Below, in pieces: positions 19,810 to 28,275 of a stretch of DNA of 64,000 bases; the stretch's first letter is position 1, and the number at the start of each line of letters is the position of its first letter. The stretch is taken from contig JAPMXV010000034.1 in assembly GCA_026936335.1 (NCBI GenBank), forward strand, positions 628,001 through 692,000. Direction: 5' to 3'. Both the position numbers and the translations under genes were made by a program. The DNA is from Mantamonas sphyraenae. Taxonomy: Eukaryota; CRuMs; Mantamonadidae. The notes beneath the pieces are model-generated. The model was given only the letters and a program-made list of their open reading frames with translations. It was not told where the DNA came from and did not search any database.

Positions 19810-19896
19810 CATTGTCGCCGTGTTTCACCGCCAGGCGCACCTTTAAGTTGTAGGTGTCGTGCTCTGCCTGTGTGCACAGCCGGCTGACGCCAACAA

Positions 19897-19905
19897 TACC
19901 TGGAC
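19897..19905 (+). repeat. Target-site duplication, right copy
   Basis: TACCTGGAC, identical to 14435-14443; the LRR-E codons resume directly after it. Confidence 0.85.
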
Positions 19906-21039
19906 CTGTGCAGGTGTGGAATCGGCGACACCGGAGCAAAGGCCCTCGCCATGGCTTTGCAAACGAACGGGACGTTGACCCATCTGGATGTGAGCCACAA
20001 CGAGTTTGGGGAGATTGGTGGGGAAGCATTCGGGGAGGCCATTGCAGCGAACCGGTCGCTGCAGACGCTCGAGTTGTCTGGCAATCGATTTGGGGACGAT
20101 GCAGCAAAGGCGATCGGCAAAGGGTTGGAGGTGAACGGAGCATTGCATCGTCTCAATCTGTCGTACAATCAGATCGGCGACCCAGGGGTAGTGGCCATCG
20201 CGGCCGGCCTGGAAAGCAATCACTGCTTGCTCGAGCTCGTCATGGACGAGACCCACATGTGCGAGAAAGGAGCGGTCGCGTTGGGCAACGCGCTGAAAGT
20301 GAACGATGCACTGGAAGTCCTGAACCTTCACGGCAACACGATCGGGGATGGCGGCACGCAGGGCATTGCCCAGGGTCTCGAGTCGAATCGGTCCCTCCGC
20401 AGCCTTCGTATGTACAGGACGGGCCATACAGGTGACGCGGGCGCAGTCGCCATTGGAGAGATGCTAAGGAGGAACAAGCATGTGCAGGTGATTGCCATTG
20501 ACGACGTGGGAGACGCGGGTGAAGAGGCGATTTCGGACGCGATGGAGTCCAACACGACGTGTTTGCAGTTTGACGGCATGTTGGATGTGTACAAACACTT
20601 TCAGAGGAACCGAAGTGCAGCGAGTGCGTTTGTCGAAGCTTGCAAGGTGGGAGATTTTCAGCAGATGGCAAAGCTACGCGCATGGGGCGTGTCTGTGGAC
20701 GCCAAACCCTACGGGCTGTCCACAGCACTGGAGATGGCTGTGCGGGCGCACAAAGAAGACACTGTGGAAACGCTGAGGTTGTGGGGCGCCAAAAAGACAA
20801 AAGGAGCAGTGGAAGCAGCGAGGGGGAACAACTGGAGCAGGGCGTGGCATTGGATTGGAAGCAGCCTCGAACTGGACGTGGCCATGGAGACAGCGCTGGT
20901 GATAAATGCGGAGGAGAGGGAGGTGATGTTTGAGGCAGGTGGGATGGAGGAATACCAACCGACAGCACAGTGGTGGACATTGCCGGACGAGGTGATGGAG
21001 CGAGTGATGCAGTGGATGTGGCAAATCGGCTGCGCTTGA
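19906..21039 (+). pseudogene. LRR-E, 3' part, separated by the transposon
   Basis: The frame continues from the left half with LCRCGIGDTGAKALAMALQ, then about six LRRs, a cap (AISDAMESNTTCLQF), the ankyrin-like pair (AFVEACKVGDFQQMAKLRAW) and the C-terminal module ending at TGA 21037-21039. The module differs from its paralogues in TAQWW for TGQWW. No start codon or leader exon belongs to this half, so it is not expressed as a normal family member unless the insert is removed. Without the insert the gene would encode about 604 residues. No stop or frameshift has built up in either half, so the insertion looks recent. Confidence 0.88.
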
Positions 21040-21064
21040 TTCTGCCTCCTCTCCCTCTCTCTCC

Positions 21065-22680
21065 TCAAATGCAACCATCCTTGTCTCCAATGTTGGGACA
21101 CTCGATTGCCTTGCCCGGCAGGCCCGTCCACATGGCAGTGGACGCGGAGAACGCAGGGGCAATGTCGGCAGAGATAGCGACGGTGTTGTTCAGGAACGAA
21201 ATGGCCGGGTTGCTCAGCTTGAAGCTCTTGAAGGACGGAAGCGGCAGGTGCTTTGCAGCCAGGATGGCGTTGGCCTTGGGCAGCTCCAGCGTGATCAGGA
21301 ACTGAAGGATGTTGTCGATCCAGCTCTCGTCCACCACCGTGTGGTTGGCATAGATCTCCAGCTGGATGCTGTCGATGACCACACCCTTCAGCTGCACCAT
21401 GGCGTAGTCGCCCGCGGCGTTGATCTCCACCACCGTGTCAAAGTCCATGGACGCGTCCAGTTGGAACTGGAACGTGCCGTTGATGCTCCACTGCATGTCT
21501 GCGTCGATGTGCACCACAGGGCCTGCGGCACCAGCTGCAATCGACATGGTCGGCGCTTGCTTCAGACCAAACACGATGCCCAGCGTCCCCTCGGGGAACG
21601 GCAGAGTGATGTTCTTGGTCAGCAACCCCTCGTCGTACATGGCCCACACAAAGTTGGACAGCACACACTCGTGGATCAGCAGATGGGCCTTGCCGTCCGG
21701 CGCAACCAACGGGATGCCTCCCGTGGGAGGGAACGGGCCGGGCTTGTTGCCGTCCTTGGTTGCCAACACCGTCATGTCACCCACAATCTGCAGCGCATCG
21801 TTCAGCGTCTCGGTGCTGTTGTCAATCGTCCACTGCACCGCCGTGTCGTTGCCCACGGGGATGGTCCCTGGCAGTTCGCCCAGGATCTTGGCCACCTCCG
21901 ACGCAACCATCGGCCCAATCAGCTTCTGGATGTTGGCCGACACTTGTCCCAGCTCCCCTCGGATCTGGTCGTTGATCTTTCCGCAGATGTCGTCGCTGGC
22001 CTCTGTGGCCGCGAACGTCTCGCCGCTGGGGGTCACCAGCGGCATGCCTTTGGTGTCTGCCGAGATGTCCAGCAGCACACTGCCCAGTCCGTTGATGGTC
22101 ACCTGCTTGCCGTCGCCCTTGCATCCGTACAGCGTGCTGCACCCGTGGCCAAAAGGGTCGTCGTGCAGGCACAGCCTGTAGTTCAGCATAATCTCCACCT
22201 CGGCACCCACCTGCACCGCCATCCCAGCTGTCGTGATGTTCAGATCACCTTCGGGCTTCACCGAGCCGTACTTGATCGACTGTGTGTGTGTGTGTGTGTG
22301 TGTGTGCGGCGCCCGGGGTCCGGTCAGCAAACAACCACTTCCTCCTCCCGCCGCGTCCACGCAGCGATTTCCCGGTGCCACGCAAAACCCACCGTAAAGT
22401 CCAAATGAACGGCCTTGGCGCCCACGTTGTCGTAGCAGCACGACGTCGGCAGCGTGTTGCTTTGGATGAGCGCTGCCAGCAGAGGCAGCTCCTGTGCAAA
22501 CTTCTGTTTGAGCACCTCGCCGGGCAGCAGAAAGGCAAAGTCCGCATCGGGCACCACATCGCCCACAGGCGCAGGGCCACCGCGCCCCGCGTGTTCCGTG
22601 ACTCGCATAGGCACACGGCCATTCGCCTCTACAACAGTGCACACAACCAACAGAAGCAGAAGCAAGAATGCAGTGCGCAT
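21065..22680 (-). CDS. BPI/LBP-family lipid-binding secreted protein, paralogue 1
   Basis: Complement of exons 22680-22393 and 22279-21065 (phase-0 intron 22280-22392), about 500 residues. The start MRTAFLLLLLLVVCTVVEA is a clear signal peptide. The N-terminal barrel includes TSCCYDNVGA, SIKYGSVKPEG and a Cys-bearing segment (SDDICGKINDQIRGEL) like the disulfide region of BPI. The second half has FPPTGGIPLVAPDGKAHLLI and ends with LPLPSFKSFKLSNP, the last amphipathic motif of the family. BPI/LBP/CETP proteins are boomerang-shaped binders of lipids or lipopolysaccharide. In a protist, roles in bacterial prey handling or lipid transport are plausible but inferred. The intron's 3' end is a CA repeat running into the acceptor. 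The closest relative in the window is the intronless gene at 26753-28252, in inverted orientation. Confidence 0.8.
22281..22306 (+). repeat. TG microsatellite at the splice acceptor of the BPI-like gene
   Basis: (TG)13 on the plus strand; on the coding strand it is (CA)n and supplies the CAG acceptor. Confidence 0.85.
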
Positions 22681-22733
22681 GATGGTCGTTGGGTGGTTTG
22701 TTTTTGTTTGGCCCCCCTCGCACACATGAAACT

Positions 22734-23462
22734 TCATCCCAACAGTGCACTCATGTCGTCGCCACTGGAGAACCACACTGGATCCTTGTCCCAGGCGTCA
22801 CTTGCAAACAGCCGCGCCTTGGCCACGCCACCGAGGGTGAGGGTGGTTCCGGACAAATCCAGCCACGCGCCTTCCATCAGTCCCACCACTGCCGTGTCGT
22901 TCTCCTCGTGAAACTCCTGCAGGCGCTTCATCCGGCTCTCGCCGTTGTGGCCCTCCTGCGTAAACTCTGTGTAGTGGGCGTTGATCTGGAACGGCACCAG
23001 GCCCAGCGCCTGAAACGACGGCGGCTGCACAATCGGCATGTCGTTTGTCGTCTTTAGGCTCGGCGTGGCCACGTTGGTGCCTGCACTCGTGCCAAAGTAC
23101 GGCTTGCCTCCAGCCACCGCCTCTGGGATGGCCTTGATCAGCTCCGTCTCGTACAGGGCGTTGAGCAGCCGGAACGTGTTTCCGCCCCCAATAAACACCG
23201 CGTCACACTCCTCCACACATGCCACAGCGCCCTCGCTGTGTGCATGCACACCCTGCACCTCAATCCCCGCCGGCGCAAACGCCTCCACAGCCTTGGCTGT
23301 GTACCCGTCGTGGTCTGCCAGGGCGTACGGCACAAACGCAAGCTTCTTGGCCTCCACTTCGGCCAGCACAGCCAGCATCGCCTTCATGCAATGCTCCAGA
23401 TACCCTTCGCCAAAGTTTGTGCTGTTGCTGATCAACAGAGCGCGTGGTGCTGTGGTCGACAT
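22734..23462 (-). CDS. pepE: Peptidase E (alpha-aspartyl dipeptidase), family S51
   Basis: 242 residues, intronless, complement. The nucleophile motif GTSAGTNVA (Ser near residue 125) is preceded by the family turn FIGGGNTFRLLN. Asp in TTNDMPIV and His in INAHYTEF complete the Ser-Asp-His set known for bacterial PepE. The enzyme hydrolyses dipeptides with N-terminal aspartate and is cytosolic. I chose ATG 23462 (MSTTAPRALLISNST) because homologues begin close to the ALLISNST strand. An in-frame ATG further upstream (about 23513, MSTTSGDPLQHS) would add 17 unlikely residues. Bacterial-type PepE also occurs in some eukaryotes; nothing local marks it as recently transferred. Its stop lies about 54 bp from the start of the BPI-like gene. 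Confidence 0.88.
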   Translation of the reverse strand: MSTTAPRALLISNSTNFGEGYLEHCMKAMLAVLAEVEAKKLAFVPYALADHDGYTAKAVEAFAPAGIEVQGVHAHSEGAVACVEECDAVFIGGGNTFRLLNALYETELIKAIPEAVAGGKPYFGTSAGTNVATPSLKTTNDMPIVQPPSFQALGLVPFQINAHYTEFTQEGHNGESRMKRLQEFHEENDTAVVGLMEGAWLDLSGTTLTLGGVAKARLFASDAWDKDPVWFSSGDDMSALLG

Positions 23463-23676
23463 TCGCGAGTCGTCAAAAGAGTGTTGGAGTGGGTCCCCAG
23501 ACGTCGTCGACATCCATGCACCTGCTCCCCCTCCCCCTGCACGCTCCCTGTGTGTTTCCCTCGGCAATCTCCACCGTGCATGCGGCTCTTGATCCAATGA
23601 CCCCTGTCCCCGGTTTTGGCAGCCGCAGAGGCCACCAAGCAAACGCGCAAAAACACACACACAGCACAAAACACCC

Positions 23677-24534
23677 ATGTCGGAGACGGAGAAACCGAAA
23701 GATGAGGTGAGCAACAAGGAGCAGGAGGACAAGCAGGGAAAGGATCAGGGCGGGGACAAGGGCAAGAAGGACAAGGGGGGAGACAAGCAGGAGGGCGGCA
23801 ATGCGTCAACGGACAAGTCAAAGTCGTCAGGCGATGAAAAAGGTGCCGGAAAGAAGGACGGCAAGGAGAACAAGGAGGACAAGGGCAACACGAAGGCCGG
23901 CTCGGGCAGCAGCAGCAGCAGCAGCGGAAACGGCGGAGGTGACAAGGGCCAGGTGGAGCTGAGCGAAAAGTTTGAAGAAGCCAAAAAGGTGGCGGAGGAG
24001 GGCAAAAAGGCGATTGAGGAAGCCAAGAAGGCGGTGGAAGAAGGGCGCAAAGCGATTGCAGAGGGCGAGGCGGCCATTGTGGAGGGCAAAGCATCGTCGG
24101 ACAACGCAGGCAAGGCCATGTCGCAGAGCAGGTACATCATGCAGCAGTCGCAAAAGGTGATTGAGCAAGGCCAGAAGCTCATGCTCGCCGGCCAGGCAGC
24201 CACCAAGGCCGGTGAGGCGTCGATCCAGGAGGCCAAGAAGGCCACAGAGGCAGGCGAAAAGGCCATTGCTGCAGGTAAGGAGAGCGCACAAAAGGCCAAG
24301 GAGGCCATGGACGCGTCCAAGGCCATGATTGAGGATGTGAAGAAGGTCATCGAGGAGGGCCGCCGTCTGATTGAGGAGGGCCAGAAGGCCAGCCAAGCGG
24401 GCAAGAAGAGCATCGAAGAGGCACGTGAAGCCACAGCCAAGGGCCGCAAGGCCATCGAGAGGGCCAAGGAGACGCGTGAGCAGGCAGCCAGCGCAGGAAC
24501 AACCAGCAGCGGCAGCAGCAGCAGCAACGCCTGA
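23677..24534 (+). CDS. Charged, Ala/Lys/Glu-rich helical repeat protein
   Basis: 285 residues, no intron. Residues 1-85 are very Lys/Asp/Gly-rich and probably disordered (KDKGGDKQEGGN, then a Ser run). Residues 90-270 are a continuous amphipathic helix of 7-residue units such as KAIEEAKKAVEEGRKA and KKVIEEGRRLIEEGQKA, with almost no Pro or aromatics. The C-terminus is again Ser/Gly-rich. The repeat style recalls LEA-like desiccation proteins, apolipoprotein-type lipid-surface helices or a single alpha-helix; I cannot choose between them. No signal peptide or TM is seen. It is transcribed away from peptidase E across a 214-bp gap. Confidence 0.7.
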   Translation: MSETEKPKDEVSNKEQEDKQGKDQGGDKGKKDKGGDKQEGGNASTDKSKSSGDEKGAGKKDGKENKEDKGNTKAGSGSSSSSSGNGGGDKGQVELSEKFEEAKKVAEEGKKAIEEAKKAVEEGRKAIAEGEAAIVEGKASSDNAGKAMSQSRYIMQQSQKVIEQGQKLMLAGQAATKAGEASIQEAKKATEAGEKAIAAGKESAQKAKEAMDASKAMIEDVKKVIEEGRRLIEEGQKASQAGKKSIEEAREATAKGRKAIERAKETREQAASAGTTSSGSSSSNA

Positions 24535-24684
24535 CCTGGAGGAGGAGGAAGAGACACAGAGAGCACACACTGTGAACGAGGCACAGGTGGAAGAGAGGAA
24601 AGGAGAGGAAAAGCACAAAAAGAAAAGCATGGTTTGTTCGTTTGCACCGCCCTGCCCTATCCTTGCCAACCAAGCAGGACCGGA

Positions 24685-25683
24685 ATGTTTGCACGCGCTG
24701 GCAAAAGGTCAACAACAACGGCGGCGGTGGTGGCGAAGCAGATGGGAGGACAGCGGTGGCGGACAATGGCAACGAGCAGCACTGGGAACACAGAAGCCGG
24801 AGAGTCGCAAGCGGGTCGACGAAATCCCCCCGACCTGGAGACGACGCGTGTGCTTGCGTTGCAGGCGGCCCTGCCCAGGGCTGTGCAACACGGATGGACC
24901 ATGGAGGCACTGGAGGCAGGAGTCGTGGATGTGATGAAGGCCAACGGGGCGGCAGCAGAAGGCAGCGGCGGACCGGCCGTGGGCATGGCTCGCTCGCTGT
25001 TTCCGCGCGGGGCCATCGAGTTGGTGGAACACTTTGTGATGAAAGCTGATTCCCGGATGAAACAGACGCTGGAGAGCAGCAACATGGCCAACATGGTGCA
25101 ACGGGAGCGGGTGGTCAAGTGTGTGCGCACGCGTCTGGAGCAACTGCTGCCCTATCTGAGTGTATGGCCGCAAGGAATGGCCATGCTGGCCATGCCCCAA
25201 CACGCCGTCGACTTTACCCTGCCCCAGTACGCACGCATGATCGACGAGATGTGGTACCAGTCGGGCGACCGTAGCGTCGACCTCAACTGGTACCTCAAGC
25301 GAGCCGCCCTCCTCGGCGTCTACTCCTCCGCCGAGCTGCACCTCATCGTCGACGACTCTACAAACTACGAAGCCACCTGGGAGTTTGTGGAGCGCCGTGT
25401 CGATGACATGGTCATGGCAGGCCAGCAACTCGGCAAGGCACAGCAGCTCGGCGAGGGCCTCTTTGGCTCTGCCATCGCCCTCCTTCAGCAGCATGCTCCG
25501 TCTGCAAACACCCTCAGCAAACTCGTGCCCAACGTCGAAACTCTGGCTTCCGTCCTGCCCAAGCCCGACGACATCCAACGCGTCGTCGAGGACAAACTCG
25601 GCAAAAAGGCAAGCGACGACGTCCGCAAGGCCGTCCACGAGGCCGGCAACGTCGGCAAGATGAAGCCTCCCATGGTTGAATAG
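24685..25683 (+). CDS. COQ9: Ubiquinone biosynthesis protein COQ9, mitochondrial
   Basis: 332 residues from ATG 24685. The start MFARAGKRSTTTAAVVAK is Arg/Ser/Thr-rich without acids, as expected of a mitochondrial presequence. The family core follows: ALPRAVQHGWTMEALEAG, the GAIELVEHFVMKAD helix, VWPQGMAML, then WYLKRAALLGVYSSAELHLI and DDSTNYEATWEFVERRVDD. COQ9 is a TetR-fold lipid-binding protein of the inner-membrane coenzyme Q complex that presents intermediates to COQ7. The C-terminal ~80 residues form amphipathic helices, where the human protein has its membrane-binding helix. Its stop lies 43 bp from the convergent hydrolase stop. Confidence 0.88.
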   Translation: MFARAGKRSTTTAAVVAKQMGGQRWRTMATSSTGNTEAGESQAGRRNPPDLETTRVLALQAALPRAVQHGWTMEALEAGVVDVMKANGAAAEGSGGPAVGMARSLFPRGAIELVEHFVMKADSRMKQTLESSNMANMVQRERVVKCVRTRLEQLLPYLSVWPQGMAMLAMPQHAVDFTLPQYARMIDEMWYQSGDRSVDLNWYLKRAALLGVYSSAELHLIVDDSTNYEATWEFVERRVDDMVMAGQQLGKAQQLGEGLFGSAIALLQQHAPSANTLSKLVPNVETLASVLPKPDDIQRVVEDKLGKKASDDVRKAVHEAGNVGKMKPPMVE

Positions 25684-25726
25684 CAATAGACCCATTTGAC
25701 CCGTTGAACATCGACACCCTCACCCT

Positions 25727-26683
25727 TCATTTCGTCAGCCACCCGCTCAGCGCCTCCACGTACTGGTCGGGGTCCTCGATGGGCCCGTAGTGCTTCAGAC
25801 CCTTGGCCGTGAACAACGTAGCGTGCGGGATGAGCTGCATGAAGCGTTTGTGATGTGCATAGGGGCAGATCTCGTCGTGCTCGCCCCACAACAGCAGCAC
25901 AGGACGCGAGGCATCCTGCCCCAGGTGCGCAATGTGCTGCTCCACATTGCGCACGGGAAAGTCGCGTGTGCAACGGCCCACGGAGATCGCAAACGCAGGA
26001 TTGTGTTCAAACTGGTCCTTCCAGCCAGCCTTGATGGTTGCCTGCAGGCCCCGGATCCGCTCGTCGTCTTTGGAAAACTCCCGTGCCGCCAGCTTGTTCA
26101 GAGTCGCCGGCACCGCGTGAGGGGCAAGCACGTCCATGAGTCCCGGAATCTGTGCCATGCGCACCGTCCATGGCAGCGGTGCAGCCAGACCTGCGGGCGA
26201 AATGGCCGCCAGGGCAGACACCCGCTCGGGGTGTGCTGCCGTAAACGCAAACGTCACCGGCCCTCCCAGCGAGTAGCCCAGCAGGGCAAAGCGTTCGTAG
26301 CCCAGCTTCGTGGTCAGCTCAAACAGCTGCGACACATACAGTTCCGCCGTGTGCGCCGTGTCTGGCGAGTCGGAAAACCCGCGTCCGTACAGATCGTAAA
26401 TCAACACGCGGTACCCCTTCTTGGCCATCTGCTCCGCCATGGGCAGGTACACTGCCGACGACGACGCAATGCCGTGCACACACACCAACCGTGGGGCACT
26501 TTTGGCCTCGGGACCAAACTCCCGGTAATGCGTGTCCCCGTACGTCGTGTGCACAAACTTGCCCGGCGCAGACGTCGACGGCGTGTACCGCCCCAGCGAT
26601 CGGATGGGCGCCGGCCCAGGCGCCAGCGTGGTGTGGTACACAATGGGAGTGAGGATCAGAAGCGCAATCACAAACGAGTTCAT
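25727..26683 (-). CDS. Membrane-anchored alpha/beta hydrolase
   Basis: 318 residues, complement, intronless. The N-terminus NSFVIALLILTPIVYHTTL is a signal anchor or uncleaved signal. The fold is shown by the oxyanion segment LVCVHGIASSSAVY, a nucleophile elbow GYSLGG, acid D in LLWGEHDEICPY, and His in GLKHYGPIEDPDQY. The overall pattern is that of the BphD/ABHD6-like serine hydrolases (lipases, esterases, C-C hydrolases). Substrate cannot be read from sequence; a lipid or monoacylglycerol is a guess from the membrane anchor. It is head-to-head with the BPI-like paralogue 2, 69 bp apart, so they may share a promoter. Confidence 0.85.
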   Translation of the reverse strand: MNSFVIALLILTPIVYHTTLAPGPAPIRSLGRYTPSTSAPGKFVHTTYGDTHYREFGPEAKSAPRLVCVHGIASSSAVYLPMAEQMAKKGYRVLIYDLYGRGFSDSPDTAHTAELYVSQLFELTTKLGYERFALLGYSLGGPVTFAFTAAHPERVSALAAISPAGLAAPLPWTVRMAQIPGLMDVLAPHAVPATLNKLAAREFSKDDERIRGLQATIKAGWKDQFEHNPAFAISVGRCTRDFPVRNVEQHIAHLGQDASRPVLLLWGEHDEICPYAHHKRFMQLIPHATLFTAKGLKHYGPIEDPDQYVEALSGWLTK

Positions 26684-26752
26684 CCACAAGTGCTGTGCTT
26701 TCGCTGTGGCCGCGGTCGCGCCGCCAAACACCAAACCCCGCCAGCGTTTTGC

Positions 26753-28252
26753 ATGTCCACCCACACGCGGACGGTCGTGCAAATTCTGACGCTGACGGCC
26801 ATTGTTGCCACGTTGGCATCTGCCTCTGTGCACATTCCCATTCCTGTGCGGAGTGGGGCGCGCCCGGAACTCGTTGGAGGGACCGTCCAGGGCGCCGACT
26901 TTGCCATGCTTCTCCCCGGCGAGGTGCTCCAGCAAAAGTTTGCCCAGGAGCTGCCGTTGGTGGAACAGATGATCAAGAACATGACCCTGCCCACCACCTG
27001 CTGCTACGACAACGTGGGCGCACGTTTGGTCCACCTTGACTTCCAAGGAATCCACTGGGGCAGCATCAAGCCCGAAGGAGGCCTCAAGATCACCACCGCG
27101 GGCCTCGAGGTCCAACTGGGCGCAGAGGTTCAGGTCATTCTCAACTACAGGCTGTGCCTGCACGACGACCCCTTTGGCCACGGCTGCAGCACGCTGTTTG
27201 GATGCAAGGGCGACGGCAAGCAGGTCACCATCAACGGACTGGGCAGCCTCACCGTGGACATTGGCGCAGATGCATCGGGTAAGCCCGCTGTCCGACCGGG
27301 CCCCGTGAAGCTCAGTCTGACGGAGGCCAGCGACGACATTTGCGGCAAGATCAACGACCAGATTCGCGGCGAGCTCGGCAAGGCCGCTGGCAGCATCGAA
27401 AAGCTCATCGGACCCATTGTGGCCAAGGAAATCGCAAAGATCCTGGCCGAGATCCCGGGCACCGTCCCTGTGGGCAAGGACATCGCCGTCGAGTGGACGC
27501 TGGACAACAGCACAGAAACCCTCAATGACGCCGTTCAGGTCGTGGGTGACATGAAAGTGTTGGCCGCAAAGGACGGCAACAAGCCGGGGCCCTTCCCTCC
27601 CATTGGCGGCCTGCCCCTCGTGGCCCCCGATGCCGACGCCCATCTGCTCCTCCACGAGTGCGTGTTTTCCAACTTTGCCTGGGCCATGTTTGACGAGGGC
27701 CTCCTGACCAAGAACACCACCGTGGCCATGTTTGACGTCGAGCTCGCCCTGGCCAAGGTGCCCACCGTCTCCATTGCCGCAGGTGCTCCCGGGCCCGTCC
27801 TCCAGCTCGACGGCTCCATGACCTGGAGCAGCAACGGCACCTTTGACTTTGCCCTCGACGTCAGCATGGCCATCGACACCCAGCTCATCCTCAACGACAA
27901 GGGCGACTATGTCGAGGGCCAGCTCAAGGACGTCGACGTCGAGGACGTGGAGCTCATCGTCACCTCCAACCACACCGTCATCGACCCGGCCTGGATGAAG
28001 GAACTCGTCCAGCTGCTGATCAACACAGAGTTGCCCAAGGCCAACGCCATCCTGGCCACCCACCACCTGCCCCTCCCGTCCTTCAAGAGTTTCAAGTTTG
28101 CCTCGCCTGCCCTCGGCTTCCTCAACAACACCCTGGCCGTGTCGGGCAAGATCACACCCGAGTTTTCGCCTGCCACCGCCATGTGGCAGCAAACTCCCGT
28201 CTCCAAGGCCATTGCCTGCCCCAACATCGGAGACAAAGACAATTGCATGTGA
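26753..28252 (+). CDS. BPI/LBP-family lipid-binding secreted protein, paralogue 2
   Basis: 499 residues, no intron, starting at ATG 26753 with a hydrophobic signal (VVQILTLTAIVATLASAS). It aligns end to end with the minus-strand gene at 21065-22680: LLPGEVLQQKFAQELPL, TTCCYDNVGA, LNYRLCLHDDPFGHGC, SDDICGKINDQIRGEL, LPLPSFKSFKF and the C-terminal IGDKDNCM all recur. The paired Cys residues are kept. The BPI-family call rests on the two-barrel length, the conserved Cys-helix and the C-terminal LPLPxxxxxxL motif. Several N-x-S/T sites (NNT, NST, NHT) fit secretion. Unlike paralogue 1 it lacks the intron. It converges on the kinase gene with 23 bp between stops. Confidence 0.8.
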   Translation: MSTHTRTVVQILTLTAIVATLASASVHIPIPVRSGARPELVGGTVQGADFAMLLPGEVLQQKFAQELPLVEQMIKNMTLPTTCCYDNVGARLVHLDFQGIHWGSIKPEGGLKITTAGLEVQLGAEVQVILNYRLCLHDDPFGHGCSTLFGCKGDGKQVTINGLGSLTVDIGADASGKPAVRPGPVKLSLTEASDDICGKINDQIRGELGKAAGSIEKLIGPIVAKEIAKILAEIPGTVPVGKDIAVEWTLDNSTETLNDAVQVVGDMKVLAAKDGNKPGPFPPIGGLPLVAPDADAHLLLHECVFSNFAWAMFDEGLLTKNTTVAMFDVELALAKVPTVSIAAGAPGPVLQLDGSMTWSSNGTFDFALDVSMAIDTQLILNDKGDYVEGQLKDVDVEDVELIVTSNHTVIDPAWMKELVQLLINTELPKANAILATHHLPLPSFKSFKFASPALGFLNNTLAVSGKITPEFSPATAMWQQTPVSKAIACPNIGDKDNCM

Positions 28253-28275
28253 CGATGAACTTCCTCCATTTTCCC

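Larger units (their letters stand above)
14444..19896 (+). mobile_element. 5.45-kb DNA transposon carrying a Fanzor-like nuclease
   Basis: A 5,453-bp insertion lies between perfect 9-bp direct repeats inside the fifth LRR gene. The LRR codons before it (...SLAYLD) join those after it (LCRCGIGDTGAKALA) in frame, which fixes both ends to the base. It holds one large ORF (14573-19714), a 129-nt 5' region and a 182-nt 3' non-coding tail with a stem-loop. I find no convincing long terminal inverted repeat. Near both ends lies a short self-complementary motif (CTGTGCACAG at 14455; CTGTGTGCACAG at 19868). A 9-bp duplication is typical of Mutator-like (MuDR) elements, one of the superfamilies known to carry Fanzor1 genes. 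No separate transposase is visible, so the element may be mobilised in trans, or the long N-terminal half of the ORF may contribute. Confidence 0.85.

Noticed and set aside
14444-19896. Long terminal inverted repeats or LTRs on the element
   Set aside because: Comparing both ends gives only short self-complementary motifs; no repeat longer than about ten bases aligns.
5322-21039. LRR genes as NLR immune receptors
   Set aside because: No NACHT, NB-ARC, TIR or CARD region is present; only the LRR class resembles NLRC3.
25790-26752. Long plus-strand extension upstream of the BPI-like paralogue 2
   Set aside because: It is antisense to the hydrolase, and the signal peptide at ATG 26753 marks the true start.
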